Shown: piece by piece, positions 7,274 through 16,972 of the stretch
Layout: every line of letters starts with the position of its first letter
Position numbering within the stretch: position 1 is the stretch's first letter
Assembly: GCA_018780415.1 (NCBI GenBank)
Contig: JADMJQ010000031.1
Location: forward strand, 72,112 to 108,604
Direction of reading: 5' to 3'
DNA length: 36,493 nt
From: Roseateles sp.
GTDB taxonomy: Bacteria > Pseudomonadota > Gammaproteobacteria > Burkholderiales > Burkholderiaceae_C
Translations under genes and position numbers: made by a program
Notes under the pieces: generated by a model
The model's database searches: none
The model's input: the letters and a program-made list of their open reading frames with translations, nothing else
What the model was told of the DNA's origin: nothing

Positions 7274-8394
7274 GCTGTGGGCTCCAGGGTTTGAATTTGC
7301 AGACGCGCCAGGCAGCCCGGCGACAAGGCCTCAAGACTCAGCCGAGCCCGCTCGCCAAAGAGTTGCTGCAGGCGTTCGCGTGAATTCTTCAGGCCCAGGC
7401 CATCCACGGCATCGGGGCTAAGGCCGGCGCCGTCATCGCTGATCTCGATCACGACCTGACTCTCGGCCGGGCGGGTCACCACGATGGTGATGCGCCCGCC
7501 ACGCAACGCCGGCTCGATGCCGTGGCAGATCGCGTTCTCGACCAGAGTCAGCAGCAGGCCCGGTGGCAGTAGCAGCAGCTCATCCACCCCATCGCAGAGC
7601 TCGACCTGCCATTGCAGCCGCGTACCCAAGCGCGCCTGCATCACTTCCAAGTAGCTGCGCACGATTTGCAGCTCGTCCTTTAGGTGGAGGCTCTCGCGCT
7701 CGAACATCGGCAAGGTGGCGCGCAAATAGGACGTGAACGAGCGCAAGGTGCTGGCGGCGCGTGGGTCTTGGGTGTCGACCCAATGCTGGACCGAGGCCAG
7801 CGTGTTGAACAAGAAATGCGGCTGGATCTGGGCGGTAGCGAGGCGGCGGGCGAGCTTGAGGTGACGCTCCTGCTCGTCCAACTCGCGCAGGCGGGCGGCG
7901 ATCTGCTGGCTGCGAATCAGCACCAAGAAAAACCAGGAAACTAGCGACGCCATCACCACCGCCGCAATGATCAGCGTCAGCCCCTTCAGCTCAGCTCGCG
8001 CCATATCTTGAACCGGCCCGATGGGACTGAACTTCAACAATAGCGCCACCCCTATCATCACGCCGCCCGAAACCAGGCTGGCCAGATTCAAGCACTTGCG
8101 AGTCGGTTGCCGCCACAGCGCCTTGGCCACCCACAAGGCCAAATAACTCAGGCCAAACACCAGCACCGCGGCCCACTGGATCAGCTCGCGGGCCAGCAGA
8201 TTGAAATTGATGACCAGCAACACAAACACATTGCTGTAGACGTAGTACTCAATCGCCTTGGGCCAGGGCTGCTGGCCGGCGCGGGCCATCTCACTGGCCG
8301 TGAACACGCGCTTAGGCCCCGGGTAGACCCATTGGGTCCAATCCAGCTTGAGCTTGTCGTCAGATTCGGTGGACTTGGAAGATGTGCAGCGCAT
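7270..8394 (-). CDS. LytS/AlgZ-type sensor histidine kinase (His_kinase family)
   Basis: ARRLATAQIQPHFLFNTLASVQHWVDT, LKDELQIVRSYLEVMQARLGTRLQ, LVENAICHGIEP, SDDGAGL; N-terminal hydrophobic segments; 4-bp overlap with the response regulator. Confidence 0.92.
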   Translation of the reverse strand: MRCTSSKSTESDDKLKLDWTQWVYPGPKRVFTASEMARAGQQPWPKAIEYYVYSNVFVLLVINFNLLARELIQWAAVLVFGLSYLALWVAKALWRQPTRKCLNLASLVSGGVMIGVALLLKFSPIGPVQDMARAELKGLTLIIAAVVMASLVSWFFLVLIRSQQIAARLRELDEQERHLKLARRLATAQIQPHFLFNTLASVQHWVDTQDPRAASTLRSFTSYLRATLPMFERESLHLKDELQIVRSYLEVMQARLGTRLQWQVELCDGVDELLLLPPGLLLTLVENAICHGIEPALRGGRITIVVTRPAESQVVIEISDDGAGLSPDAVDGLGLKNSRERLQQLFGERARLSLEALSPGCLARLQIQTLEPTA

Positions 8395-8451
8395 GATCGG
8401 CAGTCTAGGCCAGCCCTGCCGGCTCGCCGGCCCCAATGCGGCGAATGGCGC

Positions 8452-9210
8452 TCAGGCCGACACCAACTCACCGCCAACAAACACCAATAGCTGGCCAGGC
8501 TGGAACGCCGTCCAGGGTTCGTCCCGCGTCAGCGGCTCGGTCGCGATGATGGCGACGCGGTCGTTTTGCGTGGTCAAGGCAGCAAAGTCGACGCTGAGGT
8601 CTTCGTCCTGCAAATTGACCCGCCCAAACGGATGGCGGCGTTGCAAATAATGCAGATGGGTGGAGCCATGCGCCCACAGCGCTTGGCCGTTGGACAACAG
8701 CATATTGAAGGTGCCGAAGGCGTTCAGCTGCGGCAGCAGCTCGGCCAGCGTGTGCGTCAGCTCCTCGACCGAGGGCACATCGCAATGCGCTTTAGATAAC
8801 TCCTGCATCAGCCAGCAAAAGGCGCGCTCGCTGTCGGTCTGGCCTACCGGTTTGAAGGCCGCATGCAGGCGCGGCTCAAAGCCCAATAAATTGCCGTTGT
8901 GCGCAAACACCCAGTAGCGGCCCCACAACTCGCGCTGGAACGGGTGGGTGTTTTCCAGCGCGACCTGGCCCTGCGTGGCCTTGCGGATATGGGCAATGAC
9001 GTTGTCGCTCTTGATCGGATAGCGCTGCACCAGTTCGGCCAAAGGCGAGACGCGGGCGCTGTGATGGTCGACAAAATGACGCAGTCCGCGGCCCTCGAAG
9101 AAGGCAATGCCAAAGCCGTCCTTGTGCTCATCGGCGCGGTTAGCCAGGCCGGTGAAGCTGAACATCACATCGGTGGGCGTGTTGGCATTCATGCCGAGCA
9201 GCTGGCACAT
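8452..9210 (-). CDS. Class II glutamine amidotransferase (YafJ-like)
   Basis: MCQLLGMNANTPTDVMFSFTGLANRADEHKDGFGIAFFEGRGLR..., IAHIRKATQGQVALENTHPF, FAHNGNL. Confidence 0.93.
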   Translation of the reverse strand: MCQLLGMNANTPTDVMFSFTGLANRADEHKDGFGIAFFEGRGLRHFVDHHSARVSPLAELVQRYPIKSDNVIAHIRKATQGQVALENTHPFQRELWGRYWVFAHNGNLLGFEPRLHAAFKPVGQTDSERAFCWLMQELSKAHCDVPSVEELTHTLAELLPQLNAFGTFNMLLSNGQALWAHGSTHLHYLQRRHPFGRVNLQDEDLSVDFAALTTQNDRVAIIATEPLTRDEPWTAFQPGQLLVFVGGELVSA

Positions 9211-9222
9211 GGGTTTTACCTT

Positions 9223-10494
9223 TCAGCCCTCGAAAAACAGGCGCTTGAAGCCATTGAAGCTGAGCAGATTGCCCGGGTTGCTGGTCTCGTTCAGCACCCC
9301 GCTCATGCGCCTCAGCAGGCGCTCGCTCTTGTTGGCGCGCCAGATCAGGAGGTCGATCAACCAGGGGTGGGCGTTGACCTGGTTGGCGCGCTCGTACAAG
9401 TCGAACTTGGGTCTAAGCGCGGTCAAGCCTTGTTCGTAATGCGCGCGCACCTGGGCCTCGTCCAATCCTTTGGCTCGCGCTAGCAGCAGCGCGTCGGCGG
9501 CCAGCATGCCGGTTTCCATCGCCTTGCCAATGCCTTCGCCGGTGAAGGAATAAGTGCTGCCGGCCGCCTCGCCGGTGACCAATAAACCGGGACGGCTCCA
9601 CTTGGCGCCGCTCAAGGTACAGCGCAGCGGCGCGCCCTTGAGCTCACCGACCAAGACGCCCTCGCGCATCAGTTGCGCGGCGGGCGGATAGCTCTCGACA
9701 AAGGCATCAAAAATAGCGCGCAGGTTCAGCTCTTTCTTGCTGCCTTTGCCCCCAACGGCCTTGTGGCTGTCGGTCACGCCGACACCGATATTGAAGCAGC
9801 CATCCGGCGCCGGGAAGATCCAGCCATAGCCGGGCCGCACCGCCTTGGTCCACACCACATCCATCGCCTTGATGCGGCCGACCATGCTGGGCGCATGCAC
9901 ATAACCACGCAGCGCCACGCCACTGGGCGTGTGGCGCTCGCACAGGCCGGCGGCGGTCAGCGCCTTGGGCACGGCGCCGGTGGCCAAAATCACCCAGCTG
10001 GCGCGAACTTCATGCAGCGCGTCGCCGAGCTTCAGCGTCGCGCCGATCACGCGTTGCTGCGCATCCAGCAGCGGCGCCTCGAAGCGCACCGGCGCCAAGA
10101 ACCTCGCGCCGGCGTCCTGCGCGCCTTGGCACAAGATGTCATCCAAGACCTTGCGCGGCCGCACGGCCAACTGGCCGGGCACGTCGATGCGCCCACCGCG
10201 CGGGCCTATGCAGCCGACATGGGCGACCGGCTGCGCGCGCGCCATCACCTTGTCCAGCAGGCCCAAACGAGCCAGGGCGGCGTGAGAGTCCGGGATCAGG
10301 CCATCACCGCAAATCTTGTCGCGGCCTTGTGGCTGTTGGTCGATCAACAGCACGTCCAGGCCAGCCGCCGCCAACACCTTGGCCGCCGCACTGCCGGCGG
10401 GGCCGGCGCCGATGATCAAGATCTCACAAACGGCGGGCAGCGATGCACCGTCCGGCAGCGTCGCCGGGTCGGTCATCGTGTTGGGATCTGACAT
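9223..10494 (-). CDS. NAD(P)/FAD-dependent oxidoreductase, geranylgeranyl reductase family
   Basis: CEILIIGAGPAGSAAAKVLAAAGLDVLLIDQ (Rossmann), GDGLIPDSHAAL, GYGWIFPAPDGCFNIGVGV, GLLVTGEAAGSTYSFTGEGIGKAMETG. Start 10494 preceded by AGGAGG. Confidence 0.88.
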   Translation of the reverse strand: MSDPNTMTDPATLPDGASLPAVCEILIIGAGPAGSAAAKVLAAAGLDVLLIDQQPQGRDKICGDGLIPDSHAALARLGLLDKVMARAQPVAHVGCIGPRGGRIDVPGQLAVRPRKVLDDILCQGAQDAGARFLAPVRFEAPLLDAQQRVIGATLKLGDALHEVRASWVILATGAVPKALTAAGLCERHTPSGVALRGYVHAPSMVGRIKAMDVVWTKAVRPGYGWIFPAPDGCFNIGVGVTDSHKAVGGKGSKKELNLRAIFDAFVESYPPAAQLMREGVLVGELKGAPLRCTLSGAKWSRPGLLVTGEAAGSTYSFTGEGIGKAMETGMLAADALLLARAKGLDEAQVRAHYEQGLTALRPKFDLYERANQVNAHPWLIDLLIWRANKSERLLRRMSGVLNETSNPGNLLSFNGFKRLFFEG

Positions 10495-10939
10495 GCATTC
10501 CTCCTGATTCGGGACTGCGCATTCTAGGGGGCCGCTCCGTAACAACAGCGAGCCCCGATGGCCCATCCCCTGCGTCGCGCTCACACCATAAAGCATCAAT
10601 CGAGCTGTTGCACCAGTTGCAAAAGTCACCCCCAAAAAGTCTGCATCGAAGCTTGCCAGCGCACGCACCGACGAATTTGCCGCTGTTCATGGCGGGGCGA
10701 GAAGCGCGCCGCAGCGGTTCGCTTTCAAGTCCCATGGAAAACCCCTAGGGTTCTCGTGAACCTTGGCCAAACCGAGCGTTGCACGCCTCCGACAGGCTCG
10801 CTGTGACTTTCGGCAGGGTCGATTTTTGGTTCATAGACTCAGCCGCGCTGAAGGTATGCCGCCATCCCACACCTCTTACCAGCGGGGTCAAGAGCGCCGC
10901 CACCTTGGGTCACAAGCCACAACAACCAGGAGTACATCT

Positions 10940-13822
10940 ATGTTTAGAAAAGATCGAATCAGCGCTGCGGCCGCGCTACTGATGAGCGGCATGCTGCCGT
11001 TCGCGGGCACTGCTTTCGCGCAGAGCACCGACAAGGTCGAGAAAGTGGAAACCGTCGTCGTCACCGGTTCGCGCATCGTGCGCCCCAACTTGACCAGCTC
11101 GACGCCGGTGGTGGCCATCTCGGCCGACACCATGGGCAATATGGGTTTCGAGAACTTCGCCGATATGGCGACTCAGCTGCCCGCGTTTGCGCCGGCCTTT
11201 GGTGCCTCGCGCACGCAGTCGACCTTCTCCGGCGTCGAGTCCTCGGGCTTGAACAATGCCAATTTGCGCAATATGGGCTCACAGCGTAGCCTGGTGCTGG
11301 TGAACGGCCGCCGTGTCCCCGGCGGCACGTCCACCGGCATGTCGGTTGACTTCAACTCCATTCCGACCGCCAATATTGACCGCATCGAAGTGATCACCGG
11401 CGGCGCGTCGGCGATTTACGGCGCTGACGCGATGGCCGGTGTGATCAACATCATCACCAAGCGCAATTTCGAAGGCGTCGAAATGGGCGTCAGCTATGGC
11501 CAGACCTTCGAAGGCGACAATAAGAACCCTAGCGCATCGATCATGATGGGCGGCAAGTTCGGCGACAACAAGGGTCGCGCGTTGCTGACCATGCAGTTCG
11601 ACAAGCAAGGCCGCGTCAGCTGCGTCGACCGCGAAATTTGCAATGATGACATCTTCTGGGGCGCACCTGACAGCCTGGTGCGCGGCCCTGACGCGCGCTC
11701 CGGCGTCGGCATTGAAGGCAGCTTCATCCTTGACCGCATCGGTGCCGACGGCAAGCCTGCCGCCGTGCGCTACACTCGTCGCGGCGGCCAGTTCACTGAC
11801 GCTGCCGGCAATCTGATCCCGTTCAAGACCTCGGTCGACGGCTACAACCGCAATGCCCAGCGCGATCTGGCCATTCCGACCACGCGTATCTTGGTCGGCG
11901 GCGACGCCGAGTACCAGCTCACCAGCGGCATCAGCGCCTTTGGTGAATTCAATCTGGCCAACACCACGATCGAGTCGAAGTTCGAAGGTCACCCGTTCCA
12001 GTCGAACAACAACACCTTCGGCGGCACGGCGGCCACCATCCCCAAGGACAACCCCTTCATTCCCAAGGCGATGAAGGACAGCTTCCTGCCTACGCAGGGT
12101 GACCTGAACTGGTGGCAGCGTTTCTCGAACGAGAGCCTGGGCGGCAGCCGCGGCGCCGACAGCGAGCGTTCGATGATTCGCACCGTGGTTGGCTTGAAGG
12201 GCGAAATGGACACGCTGTTCGGCCTCGGCAATGACTGGCGCTGGGAAGCTTCGCACACCTACGGCCGCACGCGCACCAACCTGGGCACCGCGGGCTCGGT
12301 CGGCTTGCCACAGCTCTACAACGGCCTGCGCGTTGAAGAAACCAAGCCGGGTTCGGGCGTCTATCAGTGCAAGGACGCAACCGCACGCGGCCAGGGCTGC
12401 GTTCCTGTCAACCCGTTCGCGCCTTACACCAAGGCGATGGCGGACTATCTGGTGCAGGACACCACGTCGACCGGCGCCAACTCGCTGAACGACAGCATCA
12501 TTTCCTTGTCGGGCGGCATCTTCAAGCTGCCGGCCGGCGATGTGATGGCTTCGGTCGGCGCCGAGCGTCGCAGCTATTCTGGCTACCTGAACCACGATTC
12601 GCTGATCAACCAAGGCACGGTGACCGGCAACCAGATCGGTGACACCGACTACATCAAGACCACCACCAACGAAGTGTTCGGTGAGCTGGTGGTGCCGGTG
12701 CTGGCCAATATGGCCTTCGCCAAGCAGCTGAATGTGGAAGGCGCTTATCGCCGCTCCGAGTCCAGCGGTGAGAGCTACAACACCTGGAAGTTCGGCGGTG
12801 ACTGGGAGCCGGTCGGTGGCCTGCGTCTGCGTGCCATGAAGGCACGTGCGGTGCGCACCCCTGTGCCGGGCGAGTTGTCCGGCATTGGCCAGACCTTCGG
12901 CGTCATCAATGACCCCTGCACCAAGTCCCGCCGCAATGCCAACGCGACGCGTGCGGCCAATTGCAGCGCCGACGGCGTGCCGGCGGATTACACACCCTCG
13001 CAGATCATCGAGCAGAGCGTGCAAGGCTTCTCGGGTGGTAACGCCCTGCTGAAGCCTGAGACGGGTGACACGTTGACCTTCGGTCTGGTGTTCCAGCCTA
13101 GCTTTGCCAAGGGCTTGTCGCTGGCTGTCGACCGCTTCCAGATCGAAGTGACCGACCAGATCACTGCCGTGGGCCGCCAACTGGCCGTTGACCAGTGCTA
13201 TGACACCGCCAGCCGTCTGCTGTGCGATGCCAAGACACGCGGCCCCAACGTCTTGCTGCCGGGCGCCAACTATGTGCTGATCGGCGTCAACGAGCAGTTG
13301 CAGAACGTTGCCTCGATGAACATCAAGGGCATTGACTTCGATGTGCGCTACGCCTTCAAGACCGGCTTCGGCGACTTTGATTTGAACGCTTTGGCCACCG
13401 TCTATGACGAAGCCACCTTGTTGCCATTGGCTGGTCAACCCAGTGTTGACCTGCTGGGCCAGGCCGGCGGTTCCACTACCGACCAAGGCTTCATCAAGTT
13501 CACCGCCAACGCCAATGTGGGCTGGCGCATGGGCGCGATCCGGGCCAACTGGAACATTCGCTACATCGGCTCGGCCGATATGGCGACAGGCACGACGGCC
13601 GATGGCTTCCCGAAGATCCCGGCGCATGCGTATCACAATGTGAGCGCAGGCTACGAAGTCAAGAAGGGCTGGGAGTTGACAGCCGGCGTCACCAACTTGT
13701 TTGACAAGCAGCCGCCGCTGTTCGCATCCGGCACATCGGGCACGCAAGCGCTGGACACCATTCCCGGTTACTACGACGTGATGGGCCGTTCGTTCTTCGT
13801 TGGCGCCAAGGTCAAGTTCTGA
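10940..13822 (+). CDS. TonB-dependent receptor
   Basis: Signal peptide MFRKDRISAAAALLMSGMLPFAGTAFAQ; plug VVVTGSRIVRPNLTSSTPVVAIS...LVLVNGRRVPGG...IDRIEVITGGASAIYGADAMAGVINIITK; C-terminal barrel ending in ...FFVGAKVKF. SD AGGAG before 10940. Confidence 0.95.
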   Translation: MFRKDRISAAAALLMSGMLPFAGTAFAQSTDKVEKVETVVVTGSRIVRPNLTSSTPVVAISADTMGNMGFENFADMATQLPAFAPAFGASRTQSTFSGVESSGLNNANLRNMGSQRSLVLVNGRRVPGGTSTGMSVDFNSIPTANIDRIEVITGGASAIYGADAMAGVINIITKRNFEGVEMGVSYGQTFEGDNKNPSASIMMGGKFGDNKGRALLTMQFDKQGRVSCVDREICNDDIFWGAPDSLVRGPDARSGVGIEGSFILDRIGADGKPAAVRYTRRGGQFTDAAGNLIPFKTSVDGYNRNAQRDLAIPTTRILVGGDAEYQLTSGISAFGEFNLANTTIESKFEGHPFQSNNNTFGGTAATIPKDNPFIPKAMKDSFLPTQGDLNWWQRFSNESLGGSRGADSERSMIRTVVGLKGEMDTLFGLGNDWRWEASHTYGRTRTNLGTAGSVGLPQLYNGLRVEETKPGSGVYQCKDATARGQGCVPVNPFAPYTKAMADYLVQDTTSTGANSLNDSIISLSGGIFKLPAGDVMASVGAERRSYSGYLNHDSLINQGTVTGNQIGDTDYIKTTTNEVFGELVVPVLANMAFAKQLNVEGAYRRSESSGESYNTWKFGGDWEPVGGLRLRAMKARAVRTPVPGELSGIGQTFGVINDPCTKSRRNANATRAANCSADGVPADYTPSQIIEQSVQGFSGGNALLKPETGDTLTFGLVFQPSFAKGLSLAVDRFQIEVTDQITAVGRQLAVDQCYDTASRLLCDAKTRGPNVLLPGANYVLIGVNEQLQNVASMNIKGIDFDVRYAFKTGFGDFDLNALATVYDEATLLPLAGQPSVDLLGQAGGSTTDQGFIKFTANANVGWRMGAIRANWNIRYIGSADMATGTTADGFPKIPAHAYHNVSAGYEVKKGWELTAGVTNLFDKQPPLFASGTSGTQALDTIPGYYDVMGRSFFVGAKVKF

Positions 13823-13855
13823 CCCCACGCTTCGATAGCTAGTTAGTTAGATTGA

Positions 13856-13885
13856 AAACGGCGCCCGAGGGCGCCGTTTCTTTTT
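13856..13885 (+). terminator. Rho-independent terminator of the first TonB receptor
   Basis: aaacggcgcc-cgag-ggcgccgttt followed by ctttttgg. Confidence 0.9.
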
Positions 13886-13910
13886 GGGGCTGACATTTAG
13901 ATGGGCGTAA

Positions 13911-13934
13911 AAAAAGGGGCCTAAGCCCCTTTTT
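13911..13934. terminator. Bidirectional rho-independent terminator between convergent TonB receptors
   Basis: aaaaaggggc-ctaa-gccccttttt, perfect 10-bp stem with A/T tracts on both sides. Confidence 0.88.
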
Positions 13935-13956
13935 AGTTCGACCAAGGTCGCGCCTC

Positions 13957-16749
13957 TTAGAAGCTGTAGCTGCCGGTCAGATAGACACGACGCAGCAACA
14001 CATCAGAATAGCGCGGGTCGTAACCCACTTGGTGACCGGACGAGTCACGCAGCGTCAGTGGTGGCTCGGAGTTGAACAAGTTCTTGACGCCGGCCGTCAA
14101 TTGGAACGACTTGTTGTAGTTGTAGACGCCTTGCCAATCAAAGGTGAAGTAACGCGGCACACTCAAAGTGACCGCTTCGTTCTTGCCAGTCGCCACATTG
14201 CGCACGGTCGAATTTGCCTTGTCGGCATAACCATCACGACCACTCAACGTGAAGGTATTGACGAAAGAACCCGACTCCAGGCTGGCCGTCGCACGATAGA
14301 TATTGCGTGACGACACGGCCGCGTTTTCACCATATTTGTTCATGTTGTTGGTGAAGTCGTTGTCCGTACCGGGGCGTGTGTACTCCGATTCGATCAGATA
14401 GGTACCGGCCAGACCCAAGGTCAGGCGGCCGATATCCAGGTTGGCGCGACCGGTGATGTCCCAGTCAATACCGCTGGTATTCTGCTGCCCAATATTGGTC
14501 GACGACTCGATGAAGGCGTAGTAAGCCTGCGGTTCCTGCGACGTCTTGTAGGTCGTAAACAGGTTGCCGTACTTTGCAGGATTGCCGAAGGCCTGGTTCT
14601 CAGACACGGCGCTGACCGCATCCTTCAGCTTGACGCTCCAATAGTCGGCCCCAATCCCAAACGCAACATTGGGCTCGAAGCGAATACCGAATGTGCCTCC
14701 CTTGGAGGTCTCAGGCTTGAGCTTTTCATTGCCGCCGCTCAGCACACTGTACTGCTCGGTAGTTGCTGGTTTGCAAGCATCGGTACCAGGGAAAGGGCAA
14801 GGCTGCTTAGCTGCCGTCACACCAGCCGCAGTCAACGGCTGCGCCAGATCCAGCATCGACGGCACCTTGAAACCGGTGCCGTAAGAACCACGGAACAGCA
14901 GTTGCGGCAAAGCCTGGTAGCGTGCCGAGACCTTGTAAGTGCTGGAGCTCATGCTCTCGCCGACGGTCTTGTTCGCCACCGAATCCTTGATGGCATCGGT
15001 TTTGTCGTAACGCAAGGCAGCGTTGAATTCCAGATTCTTGATCACCGGGATCTGCAACTCAGCAAACACACCGCCCGACTTGCGCTCAAGATCGTAAGGC
15101 GCGACGGCGGCATAGTTGTAAATGTCGCCATTCACGGCCGCTGCCGATGGTGTCTGCGTGTACTTCATATTGCGCAGATCGCCGCCCATGCCCAGGGCCA
15201 CATCGCCGGCTGGCAATTTGAACAATTCACGCGAAGCGCGGAAGTCAACACCCGTCATGGTGGTTTCGGACTTGCGCACATTGCCGAGGTAAATCGAGTC
15301 CTGGATCAAGGCCATCGTCGCAGCCGACTGGTTGCCGGATTCAACGAAGGGATCGAACTTACCGCCGTCGCGCAAGGCCAGGAATTCATTGGTCTTGAAA
15401 TAGCCGCCGACATAGCGCTCATCGATCGAATTGCGCGACCAGGTCAAGCCGGATTCCATATTCCAGCCGGCCAACTCGGCCTCGGCGCCGATGACGAAAT
15501 GCTTGGAATCCGTGATCGTTTGCGAGTCACGCGTGCCGAAATCTTGCGCGCGGTAAGCAGCCGTGACCGTGTTGACATTGGCCAATTGAGCCGGCGTCAA
15601 ATAAGGCTTGATGTAATCGGTGAAATAGCTGGAAGTCTTGCTGATCGCCACTGGCACCGGGTTGGCGGCGATACGCGCCGTCAAGTCAAAACGCGACAAG
15701 GCCACATCGCTGAAGAAGCGCAACTGATCGTTGACCTTGAACTGTCCAGTCAGGAACAGCGAGTCACGCTTGTTCTCAGGGAAAATCTCGATCGTTTTGA
15801 CAAAGTCAAAGGCGCAGAGCTGGGTCACCGATGTCGCAGTGGCCGTATTGCTCAGGCTATAGAAGTTGCCGGCGGCACAGGCGCCCGTTTTCTTCTGGAA
15901 GGGGTTGAAGCCATACGAAGGAAAGGCTTTGCCGGTCGCTGGATCAATAGCGCCCTTCAAGAATGTCACCGTCGCATTGGCAGGCACGGCGGACGAACTG
16001 GTGCGGTCATAGATGTAGTTCTTGCCATTGAACTCAAACGGCAAATAGGCGGTGCTGCCGAAATCGCGGTCGGTCGCTTTCAGCTGCTTTTGCTCGTCAT
16101 GGCGATAGGACATCAGGACATTGAAGCGGTCCTTATCGATATCACCGATGCCGTAGGTGGCGCTGACATAGCCTGACTTGCCGCCGCCTTCTGTGGGCAC
16201 CATTCCGCTGGCGGTGATGTTGCCGCCCTGTTGGTTCTTCTTCAAGACGAAGTTGACCACGCCGGCAATCGCATCCGAGCCGTACAGCGCCGAGGCGCCG
16301 TCGGTAAGGATTTCAATGCGGTCAATGGCGCTCATCGGAATGGAATTCAGATTCACTGTGCTGCCCGAACCAGTCGGCGCCACGCGGCGGCCGTTCAGCA
16401 GCACCAGGGTGTAGGAAGCCCCAATATCGTGAATGCTGGCGGTCACGATGCCGCCGGAGTTTGAACCCACGGCGATGTCTGCAATCTGGAAACCCTGCAT
16501 TGCAGGCAGCTTTTGCAACACTTCGGCCACAGACGTCGCACCTGAGCGGGCAATTTCCTTGGCGCTGACGATTTGAACCGGCAGCGAACCTTCACTGGCA
16601 ATGCGCTTGATACTGGAACCTGTGATCTCGATACGCTCGAGTTGTGCCGGCGGTGCAGTCTGAGCCTGTGCCGACATCGTCATCGCGCCCATCGCGGCGA
16701 TCACGGCAATGCGAACCGCACTGGCTTTATGAGTTTTTTTCAGAGACAT
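13957..16749 (-). CDS. TonB-dependent receptor
   Basis: MSLKKTHKASAVRIAVIAAMGAMTMSAQAQ signal peptide; IEITGSSIKRIASEGSLPVQIVSAKEIARSGATSVAEVLQKLPAMQG, LVLLNGRRVAPTGSG, IDRIEILTDGASALYGSDAIAGVVNFVLKK; C-terminal ...RRVYLTGSYSF. Confidence 0.95.
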   Translation of the reverse strand: MSLKKTHKASAVRIAVIAAMGAMTMSAQAQTAPPAQLERIEITGSSIKRIASEGSLPVQIVSAKEIARSGATSVAEVLQKLPAMQGFQIADIAVGSNSGGIVTASIHDIGASYTLVLLNGRRVAPTGSGSTVNLNSIPMSAIDRIEILTDGASALYGSDAIAGVVNFVLKKNQQGGNITASGMVPTEGGGKSGYVSATYGIGDIDKDRFNVLMSYRHDEQKQLKATDRDFGSTAYLPFEFNGKNYIYDRTSSSAVPANATVTFLKGAIDPATGKAFPSYGFNPFQKKTGACAAGNFYSLSNTATATSVTQLCAFDFVKTIEIFPENKRDSLFLTGQFKVNDQLRFFSDVALSRFDLTARIAANPVPVAISKTSSYFTDYIKPYLTPAQLANVNTVTAAYRAQDFGTRDSQTITDSKHFVIGAEAELAGWNMESGLTWSRNSIDERYVGGYFKTNEFLALRDGGKFDPFVESGNQSAATMALIQDSIYLGNVRKSETTMTGVDFRASRELFKLPAGDVALGMGGDLRNMKYTQTPSAAAVNGDIYNYAAVAPYDLERKSGGVFAELQIPVIKNLEFNAALRYDKTDAIKDSVANKTVGESMSSSTYKVSARYQALPQLLFRGSYGTGFKVPSMLDLAQPLTAAGVTAAKQPCPFPGTDACKPATTEQYSVLSGGNEKLKPETSKGGTFGIRFEPNVAFGIGADYWSVKLKDAVSAVSENQAFGNPAKYGNLFTTYKTSQEPQAYYAFIESSTNIGQQNTSGIDWDITGRANLDIGRLTLGLAGTYLIESEYTRPGTDNDFTNNMNKYGENAAVSSRNIYRATASLESGSFVNTFTLSGRDGYADKANSTVRNVATGKNEAVTLSVPRYFTFDWQGVYNYNKSFQLTAGVKNLFNSEPPLTLRDSSGHQVGYDPRYSDVLLRRVYLTGSYSF

Positions 16750-16972
16750 TGTCTATAACCTTGGGGTAGTGGTTTTTACGATCGCTGCCGCCGATGACCC
16801 GCCTTTTTCGGGCGAGGCCGGCCAGACCAGCGGCTTTTCGTAATAAAACTTTACCCGCTAGTAGTGCCGAAAGACATGGCGGCATCTCCCCGTGACGGCA
16901 ATGCAACAACCCCCCCGAGATGAGGGGCAGTTTGCTGTAGGGCAAAACGCCTACCCGAATCGAAGCGAAAGT

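Noticed and set aside
11279-13828. 849-aa minus-strand ORF antisense to the first TonB receptor
   Set aside because: Shadow ORF from GC-rich codon bias; low-complexity A/G/H/R/V composition with no recognisable domain, while the plus strand is a clear TonB receptor.
14902-16176. 424-aa plus-strand ORF antisense to the second TonB receptor
   Set aside because: Shadow ORF; no domain-like segments and opposite-strand gene is certain.
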